Notes: generated by a model not told the origin, from the sequence alone. Positions 1-6,783 are shown, numbered from the stretch's first letter. The stretch is 64,000 nt of DNA from UBA11612 sp963662375 (GCA_963662375.2 CAXXRP010000004.1:1-64000), one strand, 5' to 3'. Translations and numbers: made by a program.

Positions 1-87
1 AACAAAAGTGAGATTCTCTCCCGCGTCGTCCAAGACGCACACAGCCGTCTCCTTCAATGACACGTCCAGTCCGGCAAATAGTTCCAT
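1..87 (-). CDS. IS110-family transposase, N-terminal part (runs off window)
   Basis: Only the first 29 codons lie in the window; the gene continues leftwards past base 1. Read on the minus strand from the ATG at 87 it begins MELFAGLDVSLKETAVCV, the usual opening of IS110-family transposases. Asp8 is the position of the first acidic residue of their DEDD RuvC-like catalytic site. Two AGGAG-type ribosome binding sites lie at 96-105, about 8 bases upstream, which supports the start. IS110 enzymes insert by a recombinase-like route guided, in studied members, by a structured RNA from the element's non-coding end. Whether the rest of the gene is intact cannot be seen. Confidence 0.78.
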   Translation of the reverse strand, partial: MELFAGLDVSLKETAVCVLDDAGENLTFV

Positions 88-320
88 GGGCCGATCTCCT
101 CTCCTGGCTGCTTTCCAGGCTAGAGATTACCATGATCCTAGGGATAGCTCGAAAGCAGCCGACGCCCCATTACGCCATGTGTTACACTGGCGGGTTGCCG
201 CAAGGGCTCCTTTCGCGTTCCGGGTCATATCGCAGGCGGTTCAACAACACTTGCTGCGGGCAGCGGCTTTTGCTACGGGCATGTCCGTGCGCCGGTATCG
301 AACGCCTAGGAGACGAACTC
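88..320 (-). mobile_element. probable IS110 non-coding end upstream of the transposase
   Basis: No convincing gene occupies this stretch. It lies directly upstream of the IS110 transposase start. In IS110-group elements the left non-coding end of roughly 100-300 bp encodes the bridge (seek) RNA. I cannot place the outer boundary of the element; it should fall before the GTG start at 321. The assignment rests on position, not on a recognised RNA structure. Confidence 0.35.
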
Positions 321-665
321 GTGCCTGTGAAACCGAAAACGGCCGGTAGCACTCGAAAGACATCGCGGAAGGGCAAAGCGCGCGGCACCGCAGGTTCTTC
401 CGGGACCTATGTCTATCATGGGCTGCAGCTCGTCATTCTCGATCGCGGTTTTGTTTATGTCGGTGACGTAAAAACAGACAGCGATTGGTGCGTAGTTGTC
501 AATGCAAAAAACGTTCGCCGTTGGGGAACCACCAAGGGTCTTGGCCAACTGGCTCTGAAAGGTCCTTTGCCCAACACGCAGCTTGACGATACGGGCACGG
601 TGCGCGCCCCCATGGGAGCTGTCATCTCTTTGATCGCCTGCGATCAACGTAAATGGAAGCGATGA
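321..665 (+). CDS. small DUF6948-like protein, phage-type
   Basis: A 114-residue protein of unknown function. The GTG at 321 is chosen because AGGAGA (308-313) precedes it by 7 bases; the frame stays open upstream, but that part runs through the IS110 end and looks non-coding. The N-terminal 25 residues are basic and low in complexity (Lys, Arg, Ser, Thr). The rest carries ILDRGFVYVG, NAKNVRRWGTTKGLG, a GTVRAP segment and a hydrophobic ISLIACD end. I recall this pattern from the DUF6948 family seen in phages and proteobacterial genomes; this is from memory, not a search. The stop overlaps the next gene's ATG (ATGA), so the two are probably translated together. Confidence 0.6.
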   Translation: MPVKPKTAGSTRKTSRKGKARGTAGSSGTYVYHGLQLVILDRGFVYVGDVKTDSDWCVVVNAKNVRRWGTTKGLGQLALKGPLPNTQLDDTGTVRAPMGAVISLIACDQRKWKR

Positions 666-955
666 GAACGCTCACTTTGGACGGATCGGGCTACGGCGCT
701 GCCGCGGGATCGGGTCTCGGCGACGGGTGCGGGGAGTACGCGCTCGACTCTGCGGGATTCGGTGATGGTACCGGCAACGGCAGCGGGACCGGCTTTCGTT
801 GCATATTCGGCGCTGGGCTCGGATATTCCGACGGCTTCGGCGCGGGATACGGTGACGGATATGGATACGGCTACGCCAATGGAATGGAATACGACGGTTC
901 CGGTTGCGGGTATGGAACGGAAGGGGGCGACGGATACAGTGGTGCTCTCGACTGA
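662..955 (+). CDS. glycine/tyrosine/aspartate-rich low-complexity protein
   Basis: A 97-residue protein opening MRTLTLDGSGYG and then built of irregular short Gly-Xaa and Gly-Tyr-Gly-Asp units, with a few Cys and no predicted membrane segment. The ATG at 662 overlaps the preceding stop and has GGAAG (655-659) in front; an in-frame ATG at 653 is possible but less well placed. The strong bias (roughly one residue in three is Gly) and the coupling to the upstream DUF6948-like gene are the main facts. No function can be given. The repetitive GC-rich DNA could in principle open this frame by chance, but start overlap and ribosome site argue for a gene. Confidence 0.55.
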   Translation: MRTLTLDGSGYGAAAGSGLGDGCGEYALDSAGFGDGTGNGSGTGFRCIFGAGLGYSDGFGAGYGDGYGYGYANGMEYDGSGCGYGTEGGDGYSGALD

Positions 956-1019
956 CGGGTCCTTCAGAAACCGTTCGCGAGCGCACGGTTGACGGTCTCG
1001 GCATATGACTCTTCATCGA

Positions 1020-1053
1020 CTGAAAGCGCGTCTGCCAATATTCGCCCTATGAC
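1020..1053. repeat. 34-base motif, uninterrupted copy of a sequence seen again at 5261-5351
   Basis: CTGAAAGCGCGT is followed directly by CTGCCAATATTCGCCCTATG. The same two blocks recur at 5261-5351, where a 57-base hairpin-bearing segment separates them. The copy here lies in the 264-base gap before fliN, which otherwise shows no gene. Confidence 0.4.
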
Positions 1054-1219
1054 AAAATTAACGTTTTCGACAAAATGGGTTGATGAAGAATCCGTTGAGC
1101 GTGTCATCTCAGGCGTAGAGAGCGATTAACGCCTCAATATTCGGCATCCAGCCTCATGGCTTAATAGCTAAAACAGAGTGGGAACCGCGTCCAACCCAGC
1201 AGACCGGCGAGTAAGACAA

Positions 1220-1606
1220 ATGGCAGAGAACCCTGAAGGCGGTAAAAAATCTAGCAAAACGGTCAGCGAACTGGCGCTCGACGAGATTGAGGACAGCGCC
1301 AAAACGGAAGTGGCCGACGACGAGGATGACTGGGGCGATCGGGCTGACATTCCCGACAAGTCCGGATCAGCGCAGGACCTTGACGCAGTCTCCAATATCC
1401 TCATACGCGTCTTGGCAGTGTTGGGAACAACGACCATGACAGTCGGCGAGCTTACGAAACTTGGCCGGGGCGCAGTGATTGAACTGGACCGCAAAGTCGG
1501 CGAACCCCTCGACGTCTACCTCAACAACCGACTCCTAGCTCGCGGCGAAGTGGTGGTGATCGATGATATGCTCGGCATCAACATGACCGAAATCATCAAA
1601 GCGTAG
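1220..1606 (+). CDS. fliN: flagellar motor switch protein FliN
   Basis: FliN forms the base of the flagellar C-ring with FliM and FliG and takes part in switching rotation and binding the export ATPase regulator. The 128-residue product has an acidic, low-complexity N-terminal half (to about residue 50) and a C-terminal SpoA/FliN domain: VGELTKLGRGAVIELDRKVG, then DVYLNNRLLARGEVVVIDD and a final GINMTEII, all classic. The ATG at 1220 fits the usual length; a GTG at 1178 would add 14 residues. No other flagellar gene is next to it: a phage-like pair lies upstream and a broken receptor gene downstream, so it has been separated from its usual fliF-G-H operon. Confidence 0.88.
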   Translation: MAENPEGGKKSSKTVSELALDEIEDSAKTEVADDEDDWGDRADIPDKSGSAQDLDAVSNILIRVLAVLGTTTMTVGELTKLGRGAVIELDRKVGEPLDVYLNNRLLARGEVVVIDDMLGINMTEIIKA

Positions 1607-1698
1607 AGAGACTAGAGAGAGTACGAGACGCCGTTTAGTCTACAGAACTAGCCTCACCCCAGGAGTTCTCATTTCCACACCTGTTGGCACGGTATGAG

Positions 1699-2011
1699 TC
1701 AAAAATCTACGGTCAGCTGCAACGTGAATTTTCGCGGAGCTGTGGGAGTAAATTGGCGGCTTCCACCAGCCACTCTCCACTCGTATGAATTGAGCACGTT
1801 CGCAAGCTGTAGTCGTAGCGACGCCGCTAGTTCGGAGATTTTGAAGCGATACCGTGCCCCTAGATCCAAGGTGGTGATGGCGGACCCCTTGAAAGTATTT
1901 TCTGCGTCTGCAAAGTACGAAGCATCGTAGACAACCCTTCCATCAACGGAAAACCCGCGCCAGTTCTCAGGTTCATATTGCGCGTTGAGAATGCCGGACA
2001 TCGGAATGCTC
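1699..2011 (-). pseudogene. TonB-dependent receptor, C-terminal stump cut by IS21
   Basis: About 104 C-terminal residues of an outer-membrane TonB-dependent receptor remain. Visible features are DLGARYRFKI, RLQLANVLNSYEW, alternating polar/hydrophobic beta strands, the PTAPRKF turn and a terminal Phe (LQLTVDF), the signature of a beta-barrel recognised by the Bam machinery. The reading frame is interrupted at 2011/2012 by the end of the IS21 element, and the 5' part of the gene is not found on the other side of that element. It cannot make a functional receptor. Confidence 0.82.
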
Positions 2012-2063
2012 TGTCAACGGCGGAGCAAAATTAGTCCACCCGGGCGGAGCAAAACTAGTCCAC
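2012..2063. repeat. IS21 left terminal repeats L1 and L2
   Basis: Two tandem related units, 2018-2039 and 2042-2063, each CGGAGCAAAAnTAGTCCAC with one variable base. They are the presumed transposase binding sites and mirror the units at 4518-4592. Confidence 0.8.
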
Positions 2064-2123
2064 TTAACGTTATGCGGTACGCGGTGTTGGGGGGTTGTCC
2101 CGGTAGTCCATAGGAGGGACCCG

Positions 2124-2166
2124 CGCTGCTTCGTGTAGCGCTTGCGTTACGCGGAGCGAAGCAGCG
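2124..2166. repeat. long hairpin in the IS21 tail downstream of istB
   Basis: CGCTGCTTCG (2124-2133) is exactly complementary to CGAAGCAGCG (2157-2166), and the inner GTAGCG/CGTTAC arms around a CTTG loop extend the pairing. No T-run follows on either side. It lies between istB and the left end of the element and may shield istB from outside transcription, or be a terminal structure of the element. Confidence 0.5.
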
Positions 2167-2211
2167 TGGGAGGTTCCTGTGGGCCCACCGGGTCAACCAT
2201 TGCACCGGCGG

Positions 2212-2982
2212 TTAAGCAGGTATTTTTGGGGATTTCCGCCGTTTTTGGCTTTGGTTGAGACGATAGCTCTCGCCGTTCATTTCCAGGATATGGACATGGT
2301 GGGTGAGGCGGTCCAGCAAAGCCCCGGTCAGGCGTTCCGAGCCGAATATCTCCGTCCACTCATCGAACGGCAAGTTGGAGGTCACCAGGATCGAGCCCCG
2401 CTCGTAGCGCTGGCTGAAGACTTCGAACAGCAGCTCGGCGCCGGTCTTCGAGAGCGGCACGAAGCCGAGTTCGTCGATGATCAGAAGGTGATACTTTGCC
2501 AGTTGCTTCTGCAGGCGCAACAGGCGTTTTTCATCCCTGGCCTCCATCAGTTCATGAACCAGGGCAGCGGCCGTGAGGAAGCCGACGGAGAGCCCCTTTT
2601 GGCAGGCCGCCAGACCGAGACCGAGGGCGATATGGGTCTTGCCGGTTCCGCTGTTGCCGAGCGCGATGATATTCTCACGACGCTCGACGTATTCGCATCG
2701 CGCCAACTCCAGAACCAGCATCTTGTTGAGCGATGCGATGGCCTTGAAGTCGAAGCTGTCGAGGCTTTTGACGGCGGGGAACCTGGCCTGTCTGATCCGC
2801 CGCTCGACCATGCGGCGCTCACGGTCGATCAGTTCCAACTCGGTCAGACGGACAAGATACCGCACATGGTCGGCGCCCTCGGTGGCGCATTGGCGGGCCA
2901 GCTTGTCGTATTCGCGCAGGAACGTCGGCAGTTTCAGGGTCTTGAGGTGATGGGCCAGCAACACTTGCGGCGTATCGGTCAT
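2212..2982 (-). CDS. istB: IS21 helper ATPase IstB
   Basis: IstB is the AAA+ ATPase that assists the IS21 transposase in target selection and strand transfer. The 256-residue product carries Walker A GNSGTGKT, Walker B LLIIDELG, and the family's SQRYERGSILVTSNLPF and ERLTGALLDRLTH blocks, with a short basic tail (QKRRKSP). The ATG at 2982 has GGAGG just upstream and overlaps the istA stop by 4 bases, so translation is coupled as is normal for the family. Length is full and no stop or frameshift is seen. Confidence 0.95.
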   Translation of the reverse strand: MTDTPQVLLAHHLKTLKLPTFLREYDKLARQCATEGADHVRYLVRLTELELIDRERRMVERRIRQARFPAVKSLDSFDFKAIASLNKMLVLELARCEYVERRENIIALGNSGTGKTHIALGLGLAACQKGLSVGFLTAAALVHELMEARDEKRLLRLQKQLAKYHLLIIDELGFVPLSKTGAELLFEVFSQRYERGSILVTSNLPFDEWTEIFGSERLTGALLDRLTHHVHILEMNGESYRLNQSQKRRKSPKIPA

Positions 2983-4493
2983 GACGCGCCTCCACCCAAC
3001 AAGCTCATATAACTGGCGGCGGCCGTGGTCGCCACGTTGGCCCGAGGCAGGTAGGGATAGATATCCAGGTCGAGTTTGGGCGGGCGTCGCTCGATACGGC
3101 ACAGCACAAGGTGTTTGACGGCGTCGTAGCCGATCGCACCCAGGCGCAGGGCGTCCTTCACCGCGCCGTGAAGCACCTCGAGATCGAAGGTCTCCACAAG
3201 CCGAAGGACCTGGACGTATTCCCGCTTGCCGGCCTTGCCCATGCGCGCCTCCAGGAGACGGCGCAGGGTTGGGAAGGCATCAGGCAGTTCCCATCCGGCT
3301 AGCGGCGCGGCCTGATCCAGGGCACCGATCTTGTGCTCCAGCAAAGGCAGGTAGTGGATCGGATCGAAGACCATATCTTCCCGGTCGTAGGAACGGGGGT
3401 GTCGGGCAATGATCCCGGCGCCGCAACCGATAACCACCTCGTGGACATAGCCACGGATCCAGACTTCCTGATGGCCGTAGGCGACGGGCACGGAATAGTC
3501 ATTCGTCCGGTAGCGCACCAGGGACAGCGAGTTGACCCGCGTGCCCTGCTTGTCGCACGCGTCGAACGGTGCCGGCAGTGGCCTCTTCAACGCTTCGCGG
3601 TCACGCACAAACCGTTCGCCGATGCTCTCGCGGTGGCCGCGCAGGACGTTGCCTTGCCGGTTGCGGCATTGCTCTTCCAGGTGGCCATTGAAGGCGTCCC
3701 AGCTCGCGAACCGGGGAAGCGGCGTCATGAAGTTCCGCCGGGCATAGCCGACCACCCCCTCCACATTGCCTTTGTCGTTACCCTTGCCGGGACGGCCGTA
3801 GCGGTCCTCGAAGAGGTAATGGGACTGCAGCCCGCTGAACGCCCGCGTTCGTTGCCGCGTGCCATCTGACAAGATGCGCGACACCAGACACTTGTCGTTG
3901 TCGTAAAGAATCGATTGGGGAACGCCGCCGAAAAAAACAAAGGCTCTGTTGTGCCCGTCCAGCCAGGCCTCCGTCGTCGCCGCCGGGTAGGCCGCAACGA
4001 AGCAGGCATCGCTGTGGGGAAGTGTCATGACGAAAAAATGCGCCCGATACTTGACGCCGGCGATGATCGCATCCGCCTCGCCAAAGTCCGCTTGAGCATG
4101 GCCCGGAGGATGTGACAACGGCACAAACATCTCACGCCGACGAAGGCGCCGTTCCCGAACGTAATCCTTCACGATGGTCTCTTTGCCCGTGAAGCCATGT
4201 TCGTCGCGAAGGCGCTCGAAGATACGCTTCGCCGTGTGGTTCTGCTTACGGTGAACCGTTCGGTCCTCCTCCAGAATACGGTCGATGATATCCGTGAAGG
4301 GGGCCAGTTTCGGGCGTTTCGGTGGCTGGCGTCGCCGATATCCCGGCGGTTCCGAATGCCGCAGCATCTTCCTCACCGTCTCGCGCGCAATGCCAAACCG
4401 ACTTGCCGCCTCTCGCTGGCTCAGACCATCAACATGGCAGGCCAGCCGAACGCGCAGATATAGGTCCACGGTGTACATCCTCCCGCCTTCCAT
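2979..4493 (-). CDS. istA: IS21 transposase IstA
   Basis: DDE transposase of 504 residues. An N-terminal helix-turn-helix (GLSQREAASRFGIARETVRKM) is followed by the catalytic core with HAQADFGEADAI, ILYDNDKCLVS and GNDKGNVEGVVGYARR supplying the acidic triad, and a C-terminal IstA region (FDPIHYLPLLEHKIGALDQA). Translation may begin at the ATG at 4493 or at MYTVDL five codons later, which has GGGAGG directly before it. The gene is intact and lies inside well-formed ends, so the element is probably able to move. Confidence 0.95.
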   Translation of the reverse strand: MEGGRMYTVDLYLRVRLACHVDGLSQREAASRFGIARETVRKMLRHSEPPGYRRRQPPKRPKLAPFTDIIDRILEEDRTVHRKQNHTAKRIFERLRDEHGFTGKETIVKDYVRERRLRRREMFVPLSHPPGHAQADFGEADAIIAGVKYRAHFFVMTLPHSDACFVAAYPAATTEAWLDGHNRAFVFFGGVPQSILYDNDKCLVSRILSDGTRQRTRAFSGLQSHYLFEDRYGRPGKGNDKGNVEGVVGYARRNFMTPLPRFASWDAFNGHLEEQCRNRQGNVLRGHRESIGERFVRDREALKRPLPAPFDACDKQGTRVNSLSLVRYRTNDYSVPVAYGHQEVWIRGYVHEVVIGCGAGIIARHPRSYDREDMVFDPIHYLPLLEHKIGALDQAAPLAGWELPDAFPTLRRLLEARMGKAGKREYVQVLRLVETFDLEVLHGAVKDALRLGAIGYDAVKHLVLCRIERRPPKLDLDIYPYLPRANVATTAAASYMSLLGGGAS

Positions 4494-4517
4494 CTCAAAA
4501 AAGATCGAAGGCTACAG

Positions 4518-4592
4518 GTGGCAGAGTTTTACTCCGCCCGCGGCTGGGAAATCCCGCCGCTTCCGTGGACTAATTTGTCACCGCCGTTCTCA
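4518..4592. repeat. IS21 right terminal repeats R1 and R2
   Basis: Inverted counterparts of the left-end units: 4565-4592 pairs with 2012-2039, and 4518-4539 pairs with 2042-2063. The outer unit ends ...CCGTTCTCA at 4592. Confidence 0.8.
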
Positions 4593-5105
4593 CTTTCGAC
4601 CATCCTGGATGATTACTCGCGTTACATCATCGCCTGGAAGCTCTGCACGACCATGAAGGCCGGCGATGTGACTGACACATTGGAACTGGCCTTACAGGCC
4701 TCTGGCTGTGATCAGGTCAATGTCCGTCACAAGCCACGGCTGCTGTCAGACAATGGGGCGTCTTACATCTCTGGCGAGCTCGCCGAGTGGCTGAATGACA
4801 AAGGCATGGATCACGTTTGCGGAGCCCCCTATCACCCACAGACACAGGGCAAGATCGAACGTTGGCATCAGACCTTGAAAAACCGCATCTTGTTGGAGAA
4901 CTACTTCCTACCGGGCGATCTCAAAGCAAATATCGGGCGCTTCGTCACCTCCTACAACAACCACCGCTACCATGAGAGCCTCGGCAATCTGACACCTGCT
5001 GATGTCTACTTCGGACGCGGTGAAACCATTTTACTCGAACGGGAAAGGATCAAACGAAAAACCATCAACCAACGGCGCTTGCAACACCGCAAATCCGCCG
5101 CCTAA
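4593..5105 (+). pseudogene. IS3-family transposase (OrfB), C-terminal part
   Basis: The C-terminal 170 residues of an IS3-family DDE transposase. It starts inside the conserved LSTILDDYSRYIIAW motif, followed by LLSDNGASY (second catalytic Asp), HPQTQGKIERWHQTLKNRIL (catalytic Glu), YNNHRYHESLGNLTPADVY and a basic tail ending HRKSAA. The N-terminal domain and the first catalytic Asp are missing: sequence before 4593 belongs to the IS21 end. The open frame extends back to an ATG at 4518 inside IS21, but those codons are not part of the enzyme. Cannot be active. Confidence 0.9.
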
Positions 5106-5179
5106 AATGACAAACAAGATGGGCTAAACTCTCCGTTAGTTTAACAAGTCTTCTGTTCCAAATATTCCGACGACGCACA
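4593..5179 (+). mobile_element. IS3-family remnant A (right end)
   Basis: Carries the transposase remnant plus about 74 bases of tail ending CGACGACGCACA at 5179. That end matches the ends at 5809 (reverse) and 6651, which defines a shared IS3-family terminus. The left part of the element is missing. Confidence 0.75.
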
Positions 5180-5260
5180 TGTCGAAGAGCGGCACAGCAT
5201 CATCACATTCCCTGGGTTAGATTGATCCAGCAGCCTGAGACTATCTGGGAATTGCGCCCC

Positions 5261-5351
5261 CTGAAAGCGCGTTCCGGGTAACGCCCTCGCCGACATCATC
5301 TAATTATGATTGGGCGGTTACCAGCCCACCTGCCAATATCTGCCCTACCAC
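5261..5351. repeat. interrupted copy of the 1020-1053 motif with an inserted hairpin
   Basis: CTGAAAGCGCGT (5261-5272) and CTGCCAATATCTGCCCTAC (5330 on) match the contiguous motif at 1020-1053, but here they are separated by 57 bases. The inserted part contains GGTAACGCCC (5277-5286) and GGGCGGTTACC (5312-5322), which pair with one bulged base around a 25-base loop. Confidence 0.4.
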
Positions 5352-5362
5352 TCGATCCCGAT

Positions 5363-5734
5363 CTATTTGACGGCGGGCGGAGGTGTCGGAGGTGCTTCCG
5401 GAGATGCGGGCGTGTGCGTTTGATCACGGCCCATCATGCCGTGCCTGTCCATCATGTGCCCCCGCTGCATCGTTCCTCTTTCGCCCATCATGCCGTGCCC
5501 CATCATTCCGCGCATGTGGCCTGAGCCATGCATCATCGTGCCGTGTGAAACGCCGCGATACATCGCGGCGGTAGTGGCGCCGGCGAAATAGACGCCGCCG
5601 AGCACTAAAATCCAGATGGCGAGATATTTGCCAAAAGTGCGTAACGCACCCTCGGTTAGTCGAGACTGCACGAGTACGATATATCCGCCAGCGACGATGG
5701 CCGTGGCGGGGATAAGTATCATGAACCACAACAT
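5363..5734 (-). CDS. small membrane protein with Met/His/Gly-rich tail
   Basis: A 123-residue protein of no family I recognise. Residues 1-22 and about 37-60 are hydrophobic membrane helices separated by a short polar loop. From about residue 62 the chain is dominated by Met, His and Gly (HGTMMHGSGHMRGMMGHGMM and related units) and ends in a Pro-rich tail. Clustered Met and His are typical soft-metal ligands, so a role in binding or exporting Cu(I)/Ag(I) is a reasonable guess but not shown. AAGGAG precedes the ATG at 5734 by about 7 bases, supporting expression. It sits alone between IS3 remnants A and B, suggesting arrival or survival through IS activity. Confidence 0.65.
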   Translation of the reverse strand: MLWFMILIPATAIVAGGYIVLVQSRLTEGALRTFGKYLAIWILVLGGVYFAGATTAAMYRGVSHGTMMHGSGHMRGMMGHGMMGERGTMQRGHMMDRHGMMGRDQTHTPASPEAPPTPPPAVK

Positions 5735-5808
5735 GGCAAGTTCTCCTTTTAACCGACATTCCCCAGGTGAGCCCCAGTTTCGGTCAACATGCTAACCATC
5801 AGGGGGGC

Positions 5809-6371
5809 TGTGCGTCGTCAGATCATTTGGGACAGATGCGGGCGTGATTTAGCGGAGTGCTGGGCTCATCTGGTTGGTCGATTTTAGGCGGCGAGCTTGC
5901 GGTGAAGCAAGCGACGATGTTCGATGGTTTTCTGTTTGATACGGTGTCGTTCCTACAGGATCGACCTGGCCCCTGCCGAAGAAGATGTCCGCCGGGGTCA
6001 TATTTTCTAAGCTCTCATGGTAGCACTGGTGGTTGTAGTGTTCGATGAAGCGCCCGATCTGCGCTTCGAGATCGCCAGGCAGGTAATAGTTCTCCAGCAG
6101 TATCTGGTTCGTGAGCGTTTGATGCCAACGCTCGATCTTGTCCTAGATTTGGGGATGATTGGGTGCGCCGCGGGTATGATCCATGCGCTGCTTGTCGAGC
6201 CATTCAGCGAGGTCGCCGGAGACGTAGCTGGAACCATTGTCCGACAGTAGCCAAGGTTTGTGCCGGACATGGGCCTGATGCCGTGAGGGCCATCTCCAGC
6301 GTGTCCGTGACGTCTTCAGCCTTCATCGTGGTATGCAGCTTTCAGGCAATGATGTAGCGCGAGAAGTCGCC
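5809..6371 (-). mobile_element. IS3-family remnant B (inverted)
   Basis: An IS3-family right end in minus orientation: terminus TGTGCGTCGTCA at 5809, then the tail and the transposase remnant. Homology to remnant A continues up to about 6371, where it stops inside the codons for DFSRY. Its first 130 bases repeat remnant C in inverted orientation. Confidence 0.75.
5884..6371 (-). pseudogene. IS3-family transposase remnant with stops and a frameshift
   Basis: Reading leftwards from 6371 gives DFSRYIIA-stop-KLHTTMKAEDVTDTLEMAL, then an indel, DNGSSYVSGDLAEWLDK, an in-frame stop where family members have a Gln codon (PQI-stop-DKIERWHQ), YHESLENMTPADIFFGRG, another frame change, and finally the usual basic tail ending HRKLAA. 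It is clearly homologous to the pseudogene at 4593-5105 but more decayed. Two of the stops look like single transitions, for example Trp TGG to TGA. Confidence 0.85.
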
Positions 6372-6515
6372 GTGTTTGGCGAGGCGGGCATGTTTTCCGT
6401 CCAGAAAAATACCCAGGATTCTCAGCTCCGAATGGACTTTAACCTGCCTGAAGCGGCAGATAACAAGCATTTTATCATGAACGTCGTGCGCTGGCTGGCG
6501 GTTAGGTTACCCTAA
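6366..6515 (+). pseudogene. 3' end of an unidentified gene, trapped between IS3 pieces
   Basis: About 50 codons ending at TAA 6513-6515. The peptide runs VAVFGEAGMFSVQ, then MDFNLPEAADNKHFIMNVVRWLAVRLP. The VAVFGEAGMF and KHFIMNVVRWL blocks resemble, from memory, the C-terminus of secreted or membrane proteins with a class I glutamine-amidotransferase-like fold. The 5' part is lost at the junction with remnant B (about 6362-6372, with a few bases shared), and remnant C begins 12 bases after the stop. It is a fossil, not a gene. Confidence 0.5.
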
Positions 6516-6526
6516 CTTCGTAGGTA

Positions 6527-6651
6527 CAGAAAACCATCGAACATCGTCGCTTGCTTCACCGCAAGCTCGCCGCCTAAGATCGACCAACCAGATGAGGCCA
6601 ACACGCCGCTAAATCACGTCCGCATCTGCCCCAAATACTTGACGACGCACA
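6527..6651 (+). mobile_element. IS3-family remnant C (right end only)
   Basis: Contains the last codons of the transposase (HRRLLHRKLAA-stop) and the tail ending TTGACGACGCACA at 6651. It matches the minus strand of 5809-5937 at most positions, so B and C form a 125-bp imperfect inverted repeat around the fossil gene end. Confidence 0.75.
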
Positions 6652-6714
6652 GTCAGGGACGGAACACTGAGAAACAGAGGTTGGGAGGATTCCCTCCACC
6701 GCCGCGACGAACCG

Positions 6715-6743
6715 TTGCGGACGAGGAGTACTTATCCTGATAC
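6715..6743 (+). promoter_or_regulatory. possible promoter for tRNA-Gly and tuf
   Basis: TTGCGG (6715-6720), a 17-base spacer and TGATAC (6738-6743) are a plausible but imperfect sigma-70 pair 40 bases upstream of tRNA-Gly. Confidence 0.35.
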
Positions 6744-6783
6744 GATAGCCGACCGGGATTGGGGGCAAGACTGCGGATATCGG

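Larger units (their letters stand above)
2012..4592 (-). mobile_element. IS21-family insertion sequence, apparently complete
   Basis: A 2581-bp element with istA and istB on the minus strand. The ends at 2012-2039 and 4565-4592 form 28-bp imperfect inverted repeats beginning TG and sharing AACGGCGG and AAATTAGTCCAC. Inside each end a second repeat unit occurs (2042-2063 and 4518-4539, GGGCGGAGnAAAACT), the multiple terminal repeats typical of IS21. The right boundary is fixed independently: immediately after 4592 the frame of an IS3 transposase resumes at a conserved LST-ILDD motif. The flanks (ATGCTC and CTTTCG) show no clear target duplication, and the two sides belong to different genes. 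Confidence 0.88.

Noticed and set aside
653..661. ATG at 653 as the start of the Gly-rich gene
   Set aside because: The ATG at 662 has the overlapping ATGA arrangement and a correctly spaced GGAAG; 653 lies inside that ribosome site.
2179..3012. Plus-strand 277-codon frame opposite istB
   Set aside because: Antisense of istB, with composition typical of a shadow frame and no family features.
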